DNA of 64,000 nucleotides from Branchiostoma floridae (GCF_000003815.2 NC_049983.1:13225855-13289854); one strand, 5' to 3'; counted from the first letter of the stretch, positions 33,466-48,995 are shown. Numbers and translations: made by a program. The notes: generated by a model from the sequence alone, not told the origin.

Positions 33466-33471
33466 AATAAA
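33466..33471 (+). terminator. polyadenylation signal, WD40 gene
   Basis: AATAAA about 360 bp after the WD40 stop codon; another AATAAA lies near 33551. Confidence 0.5.
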
Positions 33472-36244
33472 TGGTCATTAACAAGAAGTCCATCCTTGCT
33501 TCTCCTGAACATCATAGCAAAGGCACTTTAAAGTATGTTTTGCAATCCTTAATAAAGCTCCATCCTATAGAGAGTAAAATAAGCCCTTTTTCTTCAAGAA
33601 TTTATTGCCAACAATCAGTAAATCAGCGCAAATCTGGCAAAACTGGAAGAACAATCCGTACTTAAAATCCTATTGTTCCTAAAAAGTTAATACAGTTTGG
33701 TATTTTACACTAGTTTTGTACAGCTATAGACATGTTTGTTCCAGAACTGTTCAGTAGAAAAATTTGCTTGTATACATGGTCCTACAAATTGCTTGTCTTT
33801 GCTCCTTATCATCTGATTTCCTCACTATCACTTTCTAATCCTCTGCTATGCTGGTTCAGAACTAGTTCATGGAATCTGTTTGGCTCAATGTGAGCACTGG
33901 ATAAGTCCCGATATGATACATTCTCTCACTGCACGCTAGCTAGGCAACACCAATCCAATGACCTGTTTCTTACACGTAGATGTCTAAAGGGAGAAAATGC
34001 AGCAATATGCCTAAATGACAAGGTACTGATAAATGGCCTCATGACAAAAGTGTAAAGTTAAAAGTTATGATGCTTAAGTGTCAGGGAAAGAAACAGTGAG
34101 CTAAACAGGGAGACAAAGAAGTGAACAAAAAAGCTCCAAAAGGAAACTTCGTGATTTATACAAATATGATATTATATATGATACTAACTGTAACATTTCT
34201 AAAATCATTTTTGAGTGTACAAGAAACAACTCATCAAATTGGTGTTGCCCTATTTTGTACTCTACCTTGAAGTTCTCCCTTAAGCATAAATTCACTCAGT
34301 ATAAACCAATGCATCATAAATGTACATAATATGTCTACCATCATGTTAATCAACTATGCATAATGTCAAGCACCATCAACACACTCAAAAGTCATCAGAT
34401 CATAGAAATCTTCATCAGGACAGCACACAGCTCTAACACACAGAACACTTCACTTTCAAATCATCTAAAATTCCATCATTTTACCTTATAAAGTCATTAA
34501 ATCTGATCTCCATCAAGGATAGTGTAGAATTGGAAGCTCATTGCTATGGTAAAGCATATCTTAAGTTCTACTGTGCAAAATCCCAACACATCATGACATT
34601 TGCATTTTGACAACCTTACATACATTTAACTACCATCAGTGCAGCACAGTCTAGGATGAATATTAAGAAATGCTTCCTTTCATATCTTTTAATATGTCAT
34701 CCTTCTAATAATTCAGCTTTGAGAAGGTTAACAACATTTGTTCAATCAATAAAGCTATCATGAGTGATCATTTGTAAGCAGTATCAAGTAAAATACATCA
34801 AAGTTGTACATGCCAATGTTTGTCAGTTGCTAACATAGTGAAAATACCTCTTCAAGTATCATAAAACTAAACTTTGTGTAATGAAAGTGCCGCAGAAGCT
34901 TTCAGCTATCAATATTTTCCTCCAAGTCAGATGGCAGCATTATCTGTTTCATCTGTATATCCATGTCAACAATAATAGCATACTGTCATTATACCTCACA
35001 ATAAACTTTCAGTTTATATATTACAAACTCTATATACCAGGAATTCAATACAAAAGAATACTTTCCAAATAAATACTTTGCATAGTTTTGCAACTAAGAG
35101 TAACAACTAAATAACAAAATCTTAAAATCTCCTGCCAAATATACTACTTTTGGTGATGTTATAAGATTTTATTGCTTTGAAATACATTCACCCCTTTGTC
35201 AAAGCCCAGTCTATATTGCACGTTTAAACTCTATATTTGCTTTCGTCAGCAAACAGAAGCTTCTGGCTTGAACCACATGTTCATTCATTCCACACAGGAA
35301 ACTTTACCGCTCATACCATACATAATTTACATCCAGACCCTCCGTAGATAGTTTGTAATTTTCACTAGACTGATCATTTACAAAGCGAACATGGTAGAAC
35401 ATACCACTCACATTCATTTAACCTCTCCATCCCGGGCCTGTAACATGCTTGCCAATATTGATTTTGTTTGGCACAGTCGAGATATGAGTACATTGTAGAG
35501 CAAAATATCACTTAGATCTTTAGCATTATCATATAAATACTATAATTACAGCAGCATTTTGAAAGTATGCAAGTTATTCTAAAGTGTATTCCTGTTATCG
35601 GAGAAGGTAAATTTTTAGATTCTTGAAGCAAAGCTGACTATACTCTTGAATGATGCAACATTCTACTTTGCATTTGTTCCTAGCTACATCAGATACAGCT
35701 ATCTGCCATTGTCACACTATCGTTTTAATGAAAAGTTTACAGCACCTGAAATCCGTGTTGTTGACCAACCCTTTGGCAGGCACACTACAACTGTGCTCTG
35801 TCCAAATTTTGTTAGAAAGTACAGCCCAAAAGAGGGCCGGTGTCAACCACAGAGTCCTGAGGTAGACATCCAGGATTCCATATTGTCCTTAATAAGACGT
35901 CATTAAGAGGCAAAAATTCCAGGATTCTCTACTTTCACACTTGAAAAACATTTTTTTTGTTTCCTACATACAGCAATCTTGTTAGCTCAACTTTCAGAAA
36001 CGCTCACTTCTAGCAAAACTCAATCATCAGATATATTATATACATGTGTACATGATGCATTTCAAAATCCTCTATTTCTGGCCTACTTACAAAATTACTT
36101 TTTGATCTACTGATCAAAACTGTTTGTGTTAGTGAGGTCTACCTCTGGGAGGTAAGAAATTCATAGTCTAAATCTTCTTGGAAGTATGAATATTGCATTT
36201 GAAAGGCAACATTGATAAAAAAATTGTTTCTTGGGTTTCTAGTG
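33472..36244. other. intergenic region between two convergent 3' ends
   Basis: AT-rich with no supported coding region. A minus-strand AATAAA (plus TTTATT near 35168) could end the alpha2delta transcript, giving a 3' UTR of about 1.1 kb. Confidence 0.4.
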
Positions 36245-39200
36245 TCATGTTGCACCAAACAGCTTCATGATGAAGAGGAGGAAGCCTAGCTGGATACTTG
36301 TTGCAAACAGTGATGGTGCTGCCAAAGCTGCTGCCCCACAGTGACTGGCATCCTCCTGCACAAAGAAAAACAACTCTTCCTATTATTGAACCATCCATTT
36401 GATTTGTTAGAAATCAAAATGTCATAGCCTGACAGTGCACATTTTTACATTACTGTGCAACCTACATGTATACAACAACAAGATGATGTAAAATAAATAA
36501 ACTGTTGTAATAATCATAAATATTTATGAATAAAAAGAATCTTTCAACAAACATCATTGTCCAGTCATACTATGAGCTGGACTCTGCTAACTTGTACATT
36601 TATGAAAGCAGTTATGTGACTCATCCCAATATTTCAATACTCACTTTTTCCAACAGTGATGAAAGACACTGCTATACAGACATTACACAGAATCGTATCA
36701 AAGTACTTACATCTGGATGATGGGCATAACATCTTTCTGGACCTCTCCTGTACCTTGGTGTTACTTTACATTGATTTGGATTATTTGGTGACAAGTGTTA
36801 AGGTTATACCAGCTAGAGAAATCTTAATACCATCAACATAAACAGCCTTAATTTCAGGAAAAGGCCCAAAATGAATAGATACATTACATTCTACCAACCA
36901 TGATACTGTTAATCCATACAACTATTGTAAGGAACTTAACAGTATCAGATATAGTAGTCATCTTAATGTGTAGCTACAATCATAACAATAATATTCATTA
37001 ATAGGATTAGAAATGGTGGGTACCGGTACAGAACATGGGCCTGATGATAGTAGTAGTAATAGATCATACGTTTCTTTTACTGTAGGTATTTAGCAGATCA
37101 GGCAGACCACACTTGACAAACCCACCCTGTAATAGCATCATATTATAACAGTATATAATATTATGACGTAGTGAAAAGCTTTTGAGATGTTTTTCATTTT
37201 CCTCTAACTTGTTTTGTCTCTGCTGCAATACTACATGCAATTAGATGATGATTATACTTTTATTCCACAAGCAAAAATACAGCAAAATTATTCTGCCACA
37301 AAGTTGAAGGATATTCTTCTGTGGTTCCTGGATGAGTGGTGTGTTGTTACAACTGTTGCATACTTGGTCGGCCACAACCAGCAACAGATTGCTGTACCTC
37401 AGCTGTCGTGCAGTCATCGTTCTGTGACAGATAGCAGTGCTCATTAAGTCATATCTCTAACCAAAAAAATTAAAAAGATATTCATTTGATGTCTGTCCTT
37501 GGTGCTGATTTTTTTCTGGATTGTTACCATTATGAATAATATAATCCATTCAATATGTCATATGAAATTGTGTCTGACTGTTGACACATTGGTGCTTTTA
37601 TTCAGTGCCAGAACATAGCCTGTGTCTGTCCTTGGTGCTGAATTTCTGTCTGGATGGTTACCATTATGAGTAAGCAATTCTCTAACTTCATCTATCCAAT
37701 ATGAATCACAATTACAGCTATCATACGAGACAGGCCAAACGGAGAAACTTAAGAACAGAGATACCAAAGACAAACAGCCTTAAGAAAGCCTTCACATATA
37801 GAGCATCATCAGAATGGAACAAGTTATCACATGAGTTGCAAACTGTGAACACATGCAAGATTTTCAGACGGCAGCTGGTGAAACATACTCGAGACTTAGC
37901 TAAAGACACATGAGAGATTTGATGATTTTGGATATGGCACATGAGTTTGTTTAATGATTTTTTATTGACATGTTGTATGTGTGTATGTTGCAAACTGTAT
38001 GTGTCCAAGTATTATGTGTATTACTCCTGGAAGACTAGTTGTTGCAATGATATGTTAACAACTACAGGAGTCAATGAACAAGAAACAATAAAACAATTTG
38101 TGATATGAGCATTCAGTAGATCTATTTGAAAGAACACAAAGTAAAAATATCTATAGATACCTGGAGCAGTTTCCACAGTCGGTAGACCAATAGAGCTCAC
38201 GATCGTTCCCAAGGTAGTACTCATGCTGCAACCTGACACAGCTCACATTCTCGTCTATGCTGCTGTCGTCTCCCAGCTCCTCAGCCATGGCTGGGGGATC
38301 AAATGGTAAGATGATTTAAAAGGAATGTGTTAAGAATGTCTTTATGTAGTAAATGCTACAAACATTGTTTATCTTAGCAGAAATGCATTTAATCTGTACT
38401 TACTTGAGCTTGTCGAGAACAGAATCCTGTAAGATAGAACAAACATACATCATAAGAATTAATGATAACAATCCAACATTGAATTAGTCTGTTCATGGGG
38501 CCAAAAGTCATATAGAACTCATTTGGTAAGAAAGACATGAGCAAAATGATTAAAAGAATGAAAAATAATATAACCATGCATGACCTTGGTGCTGAAAGTA
38601 TTTCACATCAAAATATCTTTCTATATCTCAGGTTTTCCAGGACACAAAATAGACTCTTTAATATTCACATCTTAATAGGCATACTAAATGTTATGGATGA
38701 GAAATACAAGCAGTATATTTGTCATTAAGTTATCATCCTAGTAATAGCAACTAACGACAGTAATAAGTCAAAACAACTTACCCATAGACATTCTGCTGTA
38801 GGTAGGCCCTGCATAGGAGAAGAAAATGAAATCTTGTATTCAAGCTATGGTAGCATGGCAACTACTAAAGATAACATCAGCTACTATCTTTTATACTTGA
38901 AATGCTAGACATCTAAATCAATGGAGACACAAGACAATAAAAAACAATAATATTTGAGAAGAAAACTGATTAAACAAGCTTGTACCTCACTTCGTTACAA
39001 TGCATTTTCTACTATATATTGTAAATTAGTAAATGCTTGATAAATTGCTTGGCAGATTATGTAAAAGGAATACATTTGTACTATGGGCTGAGCTATTGTA
39101 TACAGTAATAGGGCAAACCATGCTGCATTGGTAGTCCACCACTGAAGGTTGACGGCCTCTGCAAGGTTCAGTCTTGGCTAAAGGGTTACACATAGTTTTA

Positions 39201-42200
39201 CATATTAGTTAGACATTTCTGATCAGGCTTGGCAAGTATGCATAGTAATTTGATTAATTGATTGGACCAAACAATAGCTCTACTACCAAAAACAACAGGT
39301 AGGTACATGTATATGTAATGTTACATGTATTCAGTAGTTATGATTACATGGTGGCTTCTACAAAACTTTACAAAGCCTTGGTGTACATTCCTCATCTTTG
39401 TGTCTATTATCACCAGCATTTATGTGAGGCTTAGTCAAACTCACCACAAAAGATACCCTCGACCCCGCACTGGCAACTTTAGGCTGTTCTTTTCTGCATG
39501 AGGCCTGAAAATCATACGCCTCCTCCCTGTAACATATTAAGGACCGTGTAAGATGAGATGAGTTGGCTTTTAGCATATGCCACAAATCAAGAGAGTTGAT
39601 ATGTCAGATGATACTCTTATCTGCTTTTATGGGACCAAAATCAATATCAAGTGGTGCAGAACAGTGCAATCACAATAATTCATGGAAAATGAGGTGTCAT
39701 TCTCCAAGATTAAAAGGTAATAAAATCTTCTATCTGTTGGGTAGAGAAAGTTATAAAGCCATATGTTTGATGATGAAATCGAAAATGTAGAACTTTACGT
39801 CTACATGTGGCTGTTTGTACAGAATGAAGCACTTATCAAATGTAGCAGCAGATGTGAAGGACTAAGGAAACATGCAGGTTACACACCTCCTGTACACTCC
39901 CTGAATGTACATCTCAGTCATCAGGTGCCCATCCACCTCACCAAAGAACCTGCCAACCTATTAGGAATAGGATAGAAATTCTTAAGCATGCAAATGTACA
40001 TTAATTATAGGAAATACACAAAAAAAAACTGTCGTAAACTGTCTTCAACACTCTATATGTTATAATGGTATAGGGAAACTTCTTCTAGGATATGATTAGA
40101 GACCAAGTGATGAAAACAGATGCCCTTAAGGTATATTTGAATTATCAAAAGTATTTAAGATACCATACTATGAGACCTAAAAGATATCCTTTCATACTTG
40201 ATCTGTGTACTAGCAGAACTAAAAAGATTGAGTTATTGAGGAGAATAATAATAATTGTGTAGTATCTGCAACAGAGTTGTCTGTTGATCCGCACTCACAT
40301 CTCCCACTTGATCATCTGATTGTGGTGACAATGAAAACTCCATCATCCAGCAAGACACGAGAAGATCTGGAACAACAAAATGGTTAAAATTGGTCCCAGG
40401 AAAAATGAGCTTTTTTAAGGCCATTTCTTGCAGGGGAATTACAGCCCTTTTGCCCCAGGTTTGCAGATTAAATAGCTATAAACATCACCTCATATATATC
40501 AGTAATGGCAAGTCCCAAGACTTACCTCACTATCTCTGCAACTCTTGCTAACTCCGTCTGAACAAGCCGGTCCTCCAGGACACTGTGCACAATATATGGG
40601 GTAGTATAATGTTATAGTGACTAGATCAAATGGAGCCAGACACATACAACTGATATTGTCACCCGGTTTTGATTAAACAAAATAAAAAAAGGGCAAAATC
40701 TTTTACTGTTCTGTTTGTTGCATATATCTTGATGAGCACATTTATTATCATACAGGGCCCACCAAGAGAAAAATTAGCGCTTGAAGACTAATTCTGTACC
40801 TGATCTGTGATGTGCAACATGGTGCCCAATATGATTTCTGGGTCAAGCTTCACTCCAACAACTGTAAAAGGAAACACATTTTATTAAATCACAGCAAAAA
40901 AAGCAGAATATTGAATTGCGCTTTTCCTAAAAAGTACATATAAATTTACAGAATGAAGTAGATAATGGTGATATATACCTGCTGGTTTAATGCCACCCAT
41001 GTCGTTAAGAGTGACAGAGGAGGTGGCCATGATGGTGTAATTCACTGGCCAGTTCTGGTGGTCTGGGGAGGGAATAAAATCATTGATTCACTATTGGCAG
41101 TGTACATTGAGTGAAAGGAGTCAGTCAACTACAAAATATAACAACAATGAACTATCCAACATAAATAGCAAATAGCTTGTCTCTTTGGACATACATTTGT
41201 TGATGCAACACTCTTGAATTGATACAAAGGCATGATATGACAGAATCTCTCCCCCAACCCTTTCAAAACTTACTTAATATGATACATGTTTTTTTGTAAC
41301 CATACATCTATCCCAATCTATTCCTTTCTGGCTGAGTCATTACAATATAGCAATTTGTATAAGTAAGTGTTGTTCAAATAACATTGCATCTCACCAGAAT
41401 TGTAAGGCACTGAGTAGATGAAGTAATTATTGTCAAGAGATCTCCTGAAGAAGGTCTGCTGCCAAGTGTCCCTCCTATCCTCAAAGTCCTGACATTCGCT
41501 GGAAACAACAATGATTACACATTAAATTTTGTAGCTTTGATTACCATGCACAAGGAAAACATTGTGTCAGATAACAGTTGTATGTACCAAAAGTGCTGTA
41601 TTTTGTCTGAGAAAAAAATATACACATGTAAGTGCAAAGAGTTTCATAACGCCATCCATATGATTAAAAAAATAATATTTAGAATTCTTTCATGTCAAGC
41701 TATCAATATTCAGTACCACTACAATTCTTTATTAATCTATTAATGAGAAAATGACTCTGGATTATTGTCTCACCTCTCAGGAAAGACCCTGGTGATTCCA
41801 CCTTCTGTTGATACAAAAGTCGCCACGATACCATCACTGTAGGAAAGGGAAAGACAATGACTGTAACTGTATAGACCAAACTGGAACATGACAATTTGCA
41901 CAAAAACAAACATCACTGGGTAATGATTACAAAAAAATGTTGTAGAGGGAAAAGGTATGACAAAAGTGATGAAGGTATACTTAATGGTTTTAGATTTATT
42001 GTTAGTTTTTATGAGAAATGAGCATACTTAATACATTTTCCAATTATAATGTTTAGCACATAAAATGATCCTATCATTGTTCAAAACATACCTCGCATTA
42101 TATCGAGCATTGCTACATGTAGCATTACATGCATTACCGGTATTACTGCATGACTCTAGGTCTTGACTGCAAGCAAAAACAAACAGATAAACATGCAGAC

Positions 42201-45200
42201 ATAGACATCATGATGGCAGAAAAAACAATAAATCACGGACTCTTGTTTGCAAAACAAATAATGCAAAACAATTGTGTAACTTATATCAAACACAGATCAC
42301 AAAATTACTGCACAGACCAAACAACAAAAGCAAAAACACAACACACATTAAAAGACAAACCTTCTACCAGTCAAATCTGTACAAGTGGCCACCTCTATGC
42401 AAAGGACCAACTAGCTATGAGACCACTTTTTTTGTAGCCCTTTAGATGATTTTTCACATTAACAGAAATCTTCAGAATCCTGTTTATGGTGACCACCTGT
42501 CCACATAGACCAGAGTTTATTTGACCCATGAGTAGTCATGGGCAGTTTCACTGTACTAAATCAGACATAACATCAATGATGACTTGGATGTAGAGAATAA
42601 GATGATGCTCCTTTTGTCGTTACCTCTTGAAGTCTACAGCTTTGTTATTCCAGAATTCTGCCAGCCTCTCGGTGACAATAGTGTCTAGCAGCAAGTGCTT
42701 CAGCCTGGGCTCATCACCTGTTATCAACATGACAGGACAATTATAGCAATCAATGAGCAAGCACTGTTATTATAATTGTGCCCATAATCTAACAGTTAAC
42801 AGATTTTCAGACTTCACCCCAATGCATGGCCTTAATTTCACTGCTTTAATTTCAAAATACTGCGAAGTTCCAGAGAAAAGATTGAGCACATTCTAATATC
42901 AATTTTACAGGCCTAGATTTAGTGACGTAAATTGCTAAGGAGGAGTCAATCTGTTCTATTAATCATAATATTTCACATAGGAGCTATTAGTCAAATTTCA
43001 TGCAAAGAAAACAGTCACTAACATTCAGCTGGGAAGTCAAAGCCACTCAGTTTCTCCAGGATGTCTTGTAGGAAGTCAGCATGGCTGGCATTTGTCAGAA
43101 CATCATCACAGAAATTCCTGTACATAACAGAATTATCAGTCGAGTGAGCATTTCAGGTGCTTTCATTACTGCTCATGGGAAAATACAGGTAGAAATTCAA
43201 TGTATCTTATTGCAAATTTAGAAGATTAATATTTTCTACTAGATTCTCTGACATAAAAAAAATCATGAAAAATGATATGAAATATGCATTGTAGAAAACT
43301 TCAAAGTACCTTTTATGGCTGAACATGCCTTAATTAAGGTGCTAAAGATTAGGCTGTGATGTGCAGTGGCTGTGGGGAAAGTGATTAGTCTTAACACTTA
43401 CCATGGTGCAATGAAGAGTGCAGAGCGCTGTGTTTGTAAGTAATCACGACCTGGATAAAAGACAGCCAAGAGTACTGATTCAGAAATTTATGGTGACCAG
43501 AATACCACTGCAGCTGCATACAGTGTTTATAAATATGACCAGAGATTTTTTTAACATCACAAGAAACCATCAAAAAGGATACACATGGCCCAAATCTTAT
43601 TTACTCATGTATCCAGAACAATGATGATCCACGCAAATTACACTTACAAAGCAACCAAAAATTTACATCACAAAATTGAACATGCTCTTTCCTTATGATG
43701 TTTTAGAGACAGCCCAAAAAAAAAGAAACTTTAGGGCTTTTCCAAAACTATCTTCTACCTGTTGGTATGTCAATGTTCTCTACTTCTATCCTCTTCTGTC
43801 TGTATTCCGGCAGCACCAATCCAAGGCTGCAAAGTTAAATTGAAATTCATGATTAATCCACATCTTAAACCTGAATATGTTTGAGATTCAAAGTAAAAAT
43901 GCTTCAGGGACTAAACAATTTCATTCTTGTTCAAATATGGCAGAAAATATTGGTAAAACAATCTCCTCAAATGTCATTGAATGGTATTTTGGGTCCCCTG
44001 TCGCTGGCAGCAAGTGCACTGTGCTACTAGACCAGGATTCCAAATGAATAAAATTTCTAGAAACTCCATCTTTAACCTGGTTGCTTTCTACATGTATATG
44101 AAAGCCATGGAATTCTGCTGTTTGATCTAGTATCAATATCTTCTTCCATTATTAGCATCAGCTGTACATCGCCAAGCTCAAGCAGCTGGTATGGCAAAAG
44201 ATAACACATTTTGTGATTGTAACAAGGAAACATTGCTGTGAACTTAATACACAAACTTCAGACATACATTGTCATTGATACAAAAAGGATTTTCATGTCC
44301 AGGAAACAGTGGCTAGCAAAATGCTCTCAGATTATTATAACTACATGTAAATCATGAATAGTTAAAACACACTGACAAAAGCATAGACAGATAGGATTAT
44401 TTCCACTTGTATGTTTTGTGAAGTACCATAAACTTTTTAGAAATACCACAAGTAGTTACTGTAACTCCTACTACAAAAACGTCTACTTGTACTTTTAAGC
44501 CTAAAAAGTTTGCTATACTATTACATACACATGCACAAAAACAGATTCCATACATGTCAAGCAAATATCCAAAAATCACTTTATATCTGTAAAACATAAT
44601 GCTTATGATGCATAGAATGCGCTTCTCCTCAGTACCATTTGTCAAACAAACATCATCAGCCAGGCTACATCTTACTTGATTTAATACAGAAATAAATGCA
44701 TATGATGGTGCCCTCAACTACAACTACAACCACGACACATTTGTAGAGTTGGAAATTAAAGTCTTTAGATTTACGGTGGGCCCAAGTGATGTTTCTCATC
44801 GTCAACATTTGTGTTTCAATAAGAACAATGAGGATAAGTGTGAGTCAGACAATGAGTTAGGTAATAACAATTATAATATTGAATGTTTATAAACATCACT
44901 CAGTTTTTCTGACAGCAATGTGTGAAAGACTTGGTTAAAGATACGCAGGTTAAGGTTAAGGTAGGAAAGACAGACATTCATTTAGTCAGGAAATACATAG
45001 CTCTAGAGATGGGCACAGGACATAAACTTATGATATAGAATCTACTTTATTTTCCAAAATAATCAGACATGAATTTAAGGGGGAACACAGAAAAGTCAGC
45101 ACACCGATGGTCTGGCAAGGATGAAGTTCTACCAGGGCAAGAATCCAAAACAAAAGTGAACAAAAAATATTAGGCAGAGATAGAACTGGGCTTTAATGCC

Positions 45201-48200
45201 ACTACTTTGGGGATCAGAGTTTGGATTGTGGAACAGCAAACAATGAATGGCTTTGTTGTTTGCTTTGGGATATGAGAGGCTGTTTCAGGAGGAGCCTTTG
45301 TCATGTTTGCTGAGACAATTTAGTGACAGAGTGACATTTTATTCCATTATTCATACATCTTCCTGAAACAGCCTCAGCTCTGAGAGCAGGTTAAAGCCTA
45401 ATGACTTGTGTACATACCTACATATCCCTCTTTGCCGTTGATGTTCATTGCAAATTAATGGCATTTTAAAATGGTAGAGATGAGAACAAAATACAAGTCA
45501 ATTCTTTTAGCTCACCGTCTATTGGGGAGGGGCACCACGGACACTTCTCTTTTTTAGTTTGTTATAACGCCAAACATGCAAGGGACTAATTCTAAGGGAA
45601 CTGAGACATGCAGCAAGTTAAGAGTTCACAGCTGACACTTTTTAGGGAGAGGGATGCCTGTTGCAGCATCTCTACAGGGTAGCACTGTCTTAGAGGGATG
45701 ATAACAGTGGGGCCTGTTCTCACAAGAATTTGGGGGCTAAAGGGAAGGAGTCATGGGCACACAACACTTCCACTGACGACACGTGGGTTGCCTACACCAG
45801 CCGGTTGCAGCCATGCACAGGGGGGCACTGCCGGGGTCTGTGCCTTCACATCCTGGACAACACAAATGCTGCAAAGGTACTGGGGAAAAATTACCAGGAG
45901 TTAGATCAGAGTTTCACCCATGCATTAGTGCAAGGCAAGCACAGACGGCCTACCTGAATATGGTGCTGTTCATGGGACCGTAGATGTATGTCCTGTTCAC
46001 AAGGTCCACGTATCTCTGCAAACAAGCAAACAAACAAATTATCTCATGCAAAACAACAATCTGACTGAAACACTAAAAATGGCCTTAAACATTGTACAAA
46101 GTTGTCATAGATTTGAACGAGGGCTATTTCATGATAGTAATACATGTGCCATCATGTATCAGCTATTGTCCATTCAATAGATACCGTACTGCTCTTCCTA
46201 CCTATTGTTTTCTGTTATCACAAAACACTGAATCCTATAACCTTAACATGTCTGTTACAGCTATCCAATAAGTAGCCCAGACTTGAAATAAGTACAAAGT
46301 GCCTCACCTCATCTTGTGACCTGACAAAAGTCTCTATAGTCACTGCTCCTGATGCTCGATCAATCATGTTTTTCCTCACCTGGAGGTATATGAGAGAGAT
46401 TAATTTATCAATAAAAATGTTCTTCCCTTATCTCTTGTCAACTTGTAGACATCTGAGTTTGGAGAAGCTTAAAATGTCTATTTCTATCATCCATTGAAAC
46501 TCAAGTACAACATGTTAATACGTACTAGGTCAATGCAGGCAAAAAAAACATCCATAAATATGATGATGGATACATGATCATCTTATCAATGCCGTATCAT
46601 CTACAGAGAAAAAAAAAGTAGTGAAACTGCGAAACCACTTAAGATGTTCTTTCATACTCACTTCTTCCTTACTGGGGTTGTCTGGTTCCACCTCCAGGAA
46701 ATCAACATTAGGTGGCTCTGACAGGTAACCCAGCTGAAATGAACAGATATGACCTCTTAATTCTGTGGTACACGGTTTGTACAACTGCATGGTTTTGTCA
46801 CAAGTCCTTTTTTTGTCATAAATGTTGTACTCCCTTCAAAGCCTCTGTACAATGTATTCTAGGTGAGAAGCCTAAAGTTTGTGATTGACATTGATTAAAT
46901 GGTTAATATTCTATTTGTAAAATCTTCTCTTCATGTAAGGAAATAAATGATGGCAGAGTGCAGAGCATTTGTATTAAGCAAAAAGATATGTATTTAACAA
47001 CAGATCTCCTCCCTCTTTCAGATCTAATAAGTGCTGTTGCAATTAACATTACATCTGATCCATGTTGGAAAAAAAGCTAGTGCAAAAACGTAAGGATTTT
47101 AGAAGACCAGTTGATCACTGGCCTACTTACATCAAGGTGCATTAAAGGGGAATTTGTAACTTTCATCATTTTTCGATTATGATACAAACACACCATACAC
47201 AAACACATCACACACACACACACATCACACACGCACACAGAGTGCCCATAAGCTAAATATATCTGCAACAAACAAGTCTTTGCAGTAGGATTATTTCCCA
47301 AATACAGTACTAATGTATACATATTTCTATACGTTTCAAACAAAGTACAAGAGCAGGTTGTAACACTATATTGAATGACATAGACACACTGAACATGTTA
47401 ATTCATTTCATTAAACTTTCCATGCAAAAATTAACAACTTTTTTTAATGTGATTAATGAAACACTTCTGACTGTTAGTTGTGATCACATTATTTGTTTAG
47501 AAATTGATTTAAATAATTGAATTGTTAGTTGTTTGTGATTAGCATACACATGTAGGTCAACACAGTGCCACAGCAACATCACAGGTTATCACAATTATCA
47601 TACAAGTCTATTAATTTCTTGTCAAAATCAATAAATATCAGTGAGTCATTTCATCATCTCACAGCAAAATCAATGATTAATAACAATGATCTTAAATGTT
47701 AAAGTTATTTATAGAAATCAAGTAGAATCAGTGAGGTGTTATCAGCTGCTTATTTGGTTAGATCATCACCATATCACAGTCCAGCCAGACTCACCCTATA
47801 CTCTAGCCGTGCTTTCTCAGAAAACTGAAAATGAATACAGCGTACAGCGTATAGCATGCAAAGTATTATAAGCATGAAATGGTAATGGGACAACAAAAGC
47901 ATTATGAAAAAGAAATAAATGGAAATCTGAACAGGTGCAAGAAATATGACTTGTGGAATTTTTTTACTGTTTTGGCAGGATAATTTTTAGAGCATTTTAC
48001 AGGTAGTTTATAGCATTTTACAGCTAGTTTGTAAAACTGTTTTGGACAAACCAACAGTTTGCAACCAATTTGGTCAACCTGAACAATATTGCTGGAAGAC
48101 TCACCGATGAATAAGTTTGCTCCTGTAACAAAAGAAAATGAACTGCAACTGATGAGTTATGAAACTTGGGACAACAAAAAGAAACCTTTATATGCATACT

Positions 48201-48940
48201 TGACAAAATAGAACATATTAGATCAAACAAAAAGATACAGATTATATGGACACCAAACAAGCTTCACCTCAGTTTCATGGTTAATTTACAACTAAATGTT
48301 GTTAGTTTATTTTGAAAAGGACATTGAATGTTTGCTTAGTCTGAGCTATGATACATTGATTACGATTTATTTGTTAGTGCCCACAGTGTATGAGGACTTT
48401 TAGCCCCCCAGGGAATGGAGCTTATACTGTGAACTCTAGCCATCAAAATGTTGTCCCTATTTTTCAGATATTGTTGTGCATGCTGTATTTGGTATAGCAA
48501 GTAAACATCTTAAACAAAAGCGCGCTTTGAGCTTTAACTTGCCATTTATTCAGAACAATCCTGCTCACAACACACTGCAGTCAACCATGTGTTGTGTTAC
48601 AAATGTGTAGGTAATGTATACAATGTACACCACTGATCATTTCTGTGCCTTCTATATGACTGTTAAGTCCTGTACCATAAGATGCCAGAGGTCTTTATAG
48701 AAACAAAATAAGCATGTGGATTCCGTAAAATATCAATGCAAAGTATGTAACCTCACCTGGCTTTTAAGGCTGGGATGGAAGAGTATGTAGCCATTGGGGT
48801 TGATGGCAAAAGTATAACCTGTGGGTCCAACCTGCAAAATAGAAAGTCATCAGCATCCTTCCTGGTTAGAAAAATGGTACATGTACGTGACAAACTAATT
48901 ATTACGTTTTCCAAAAGGGGAGCCCTGGAAAGTTATGCAA

Positions 48941-48995
<55 letters not shown>

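Noticed and set aside
42094..42114. Possible 21-nt alpha2delta microexon (NARYNAR-like)
   Set aside because: Phase would fit between exons 42717-42624 and 41836-41774, but the acceptor lacks a pyrimidine tract and the flanking exons already align with the family without it.
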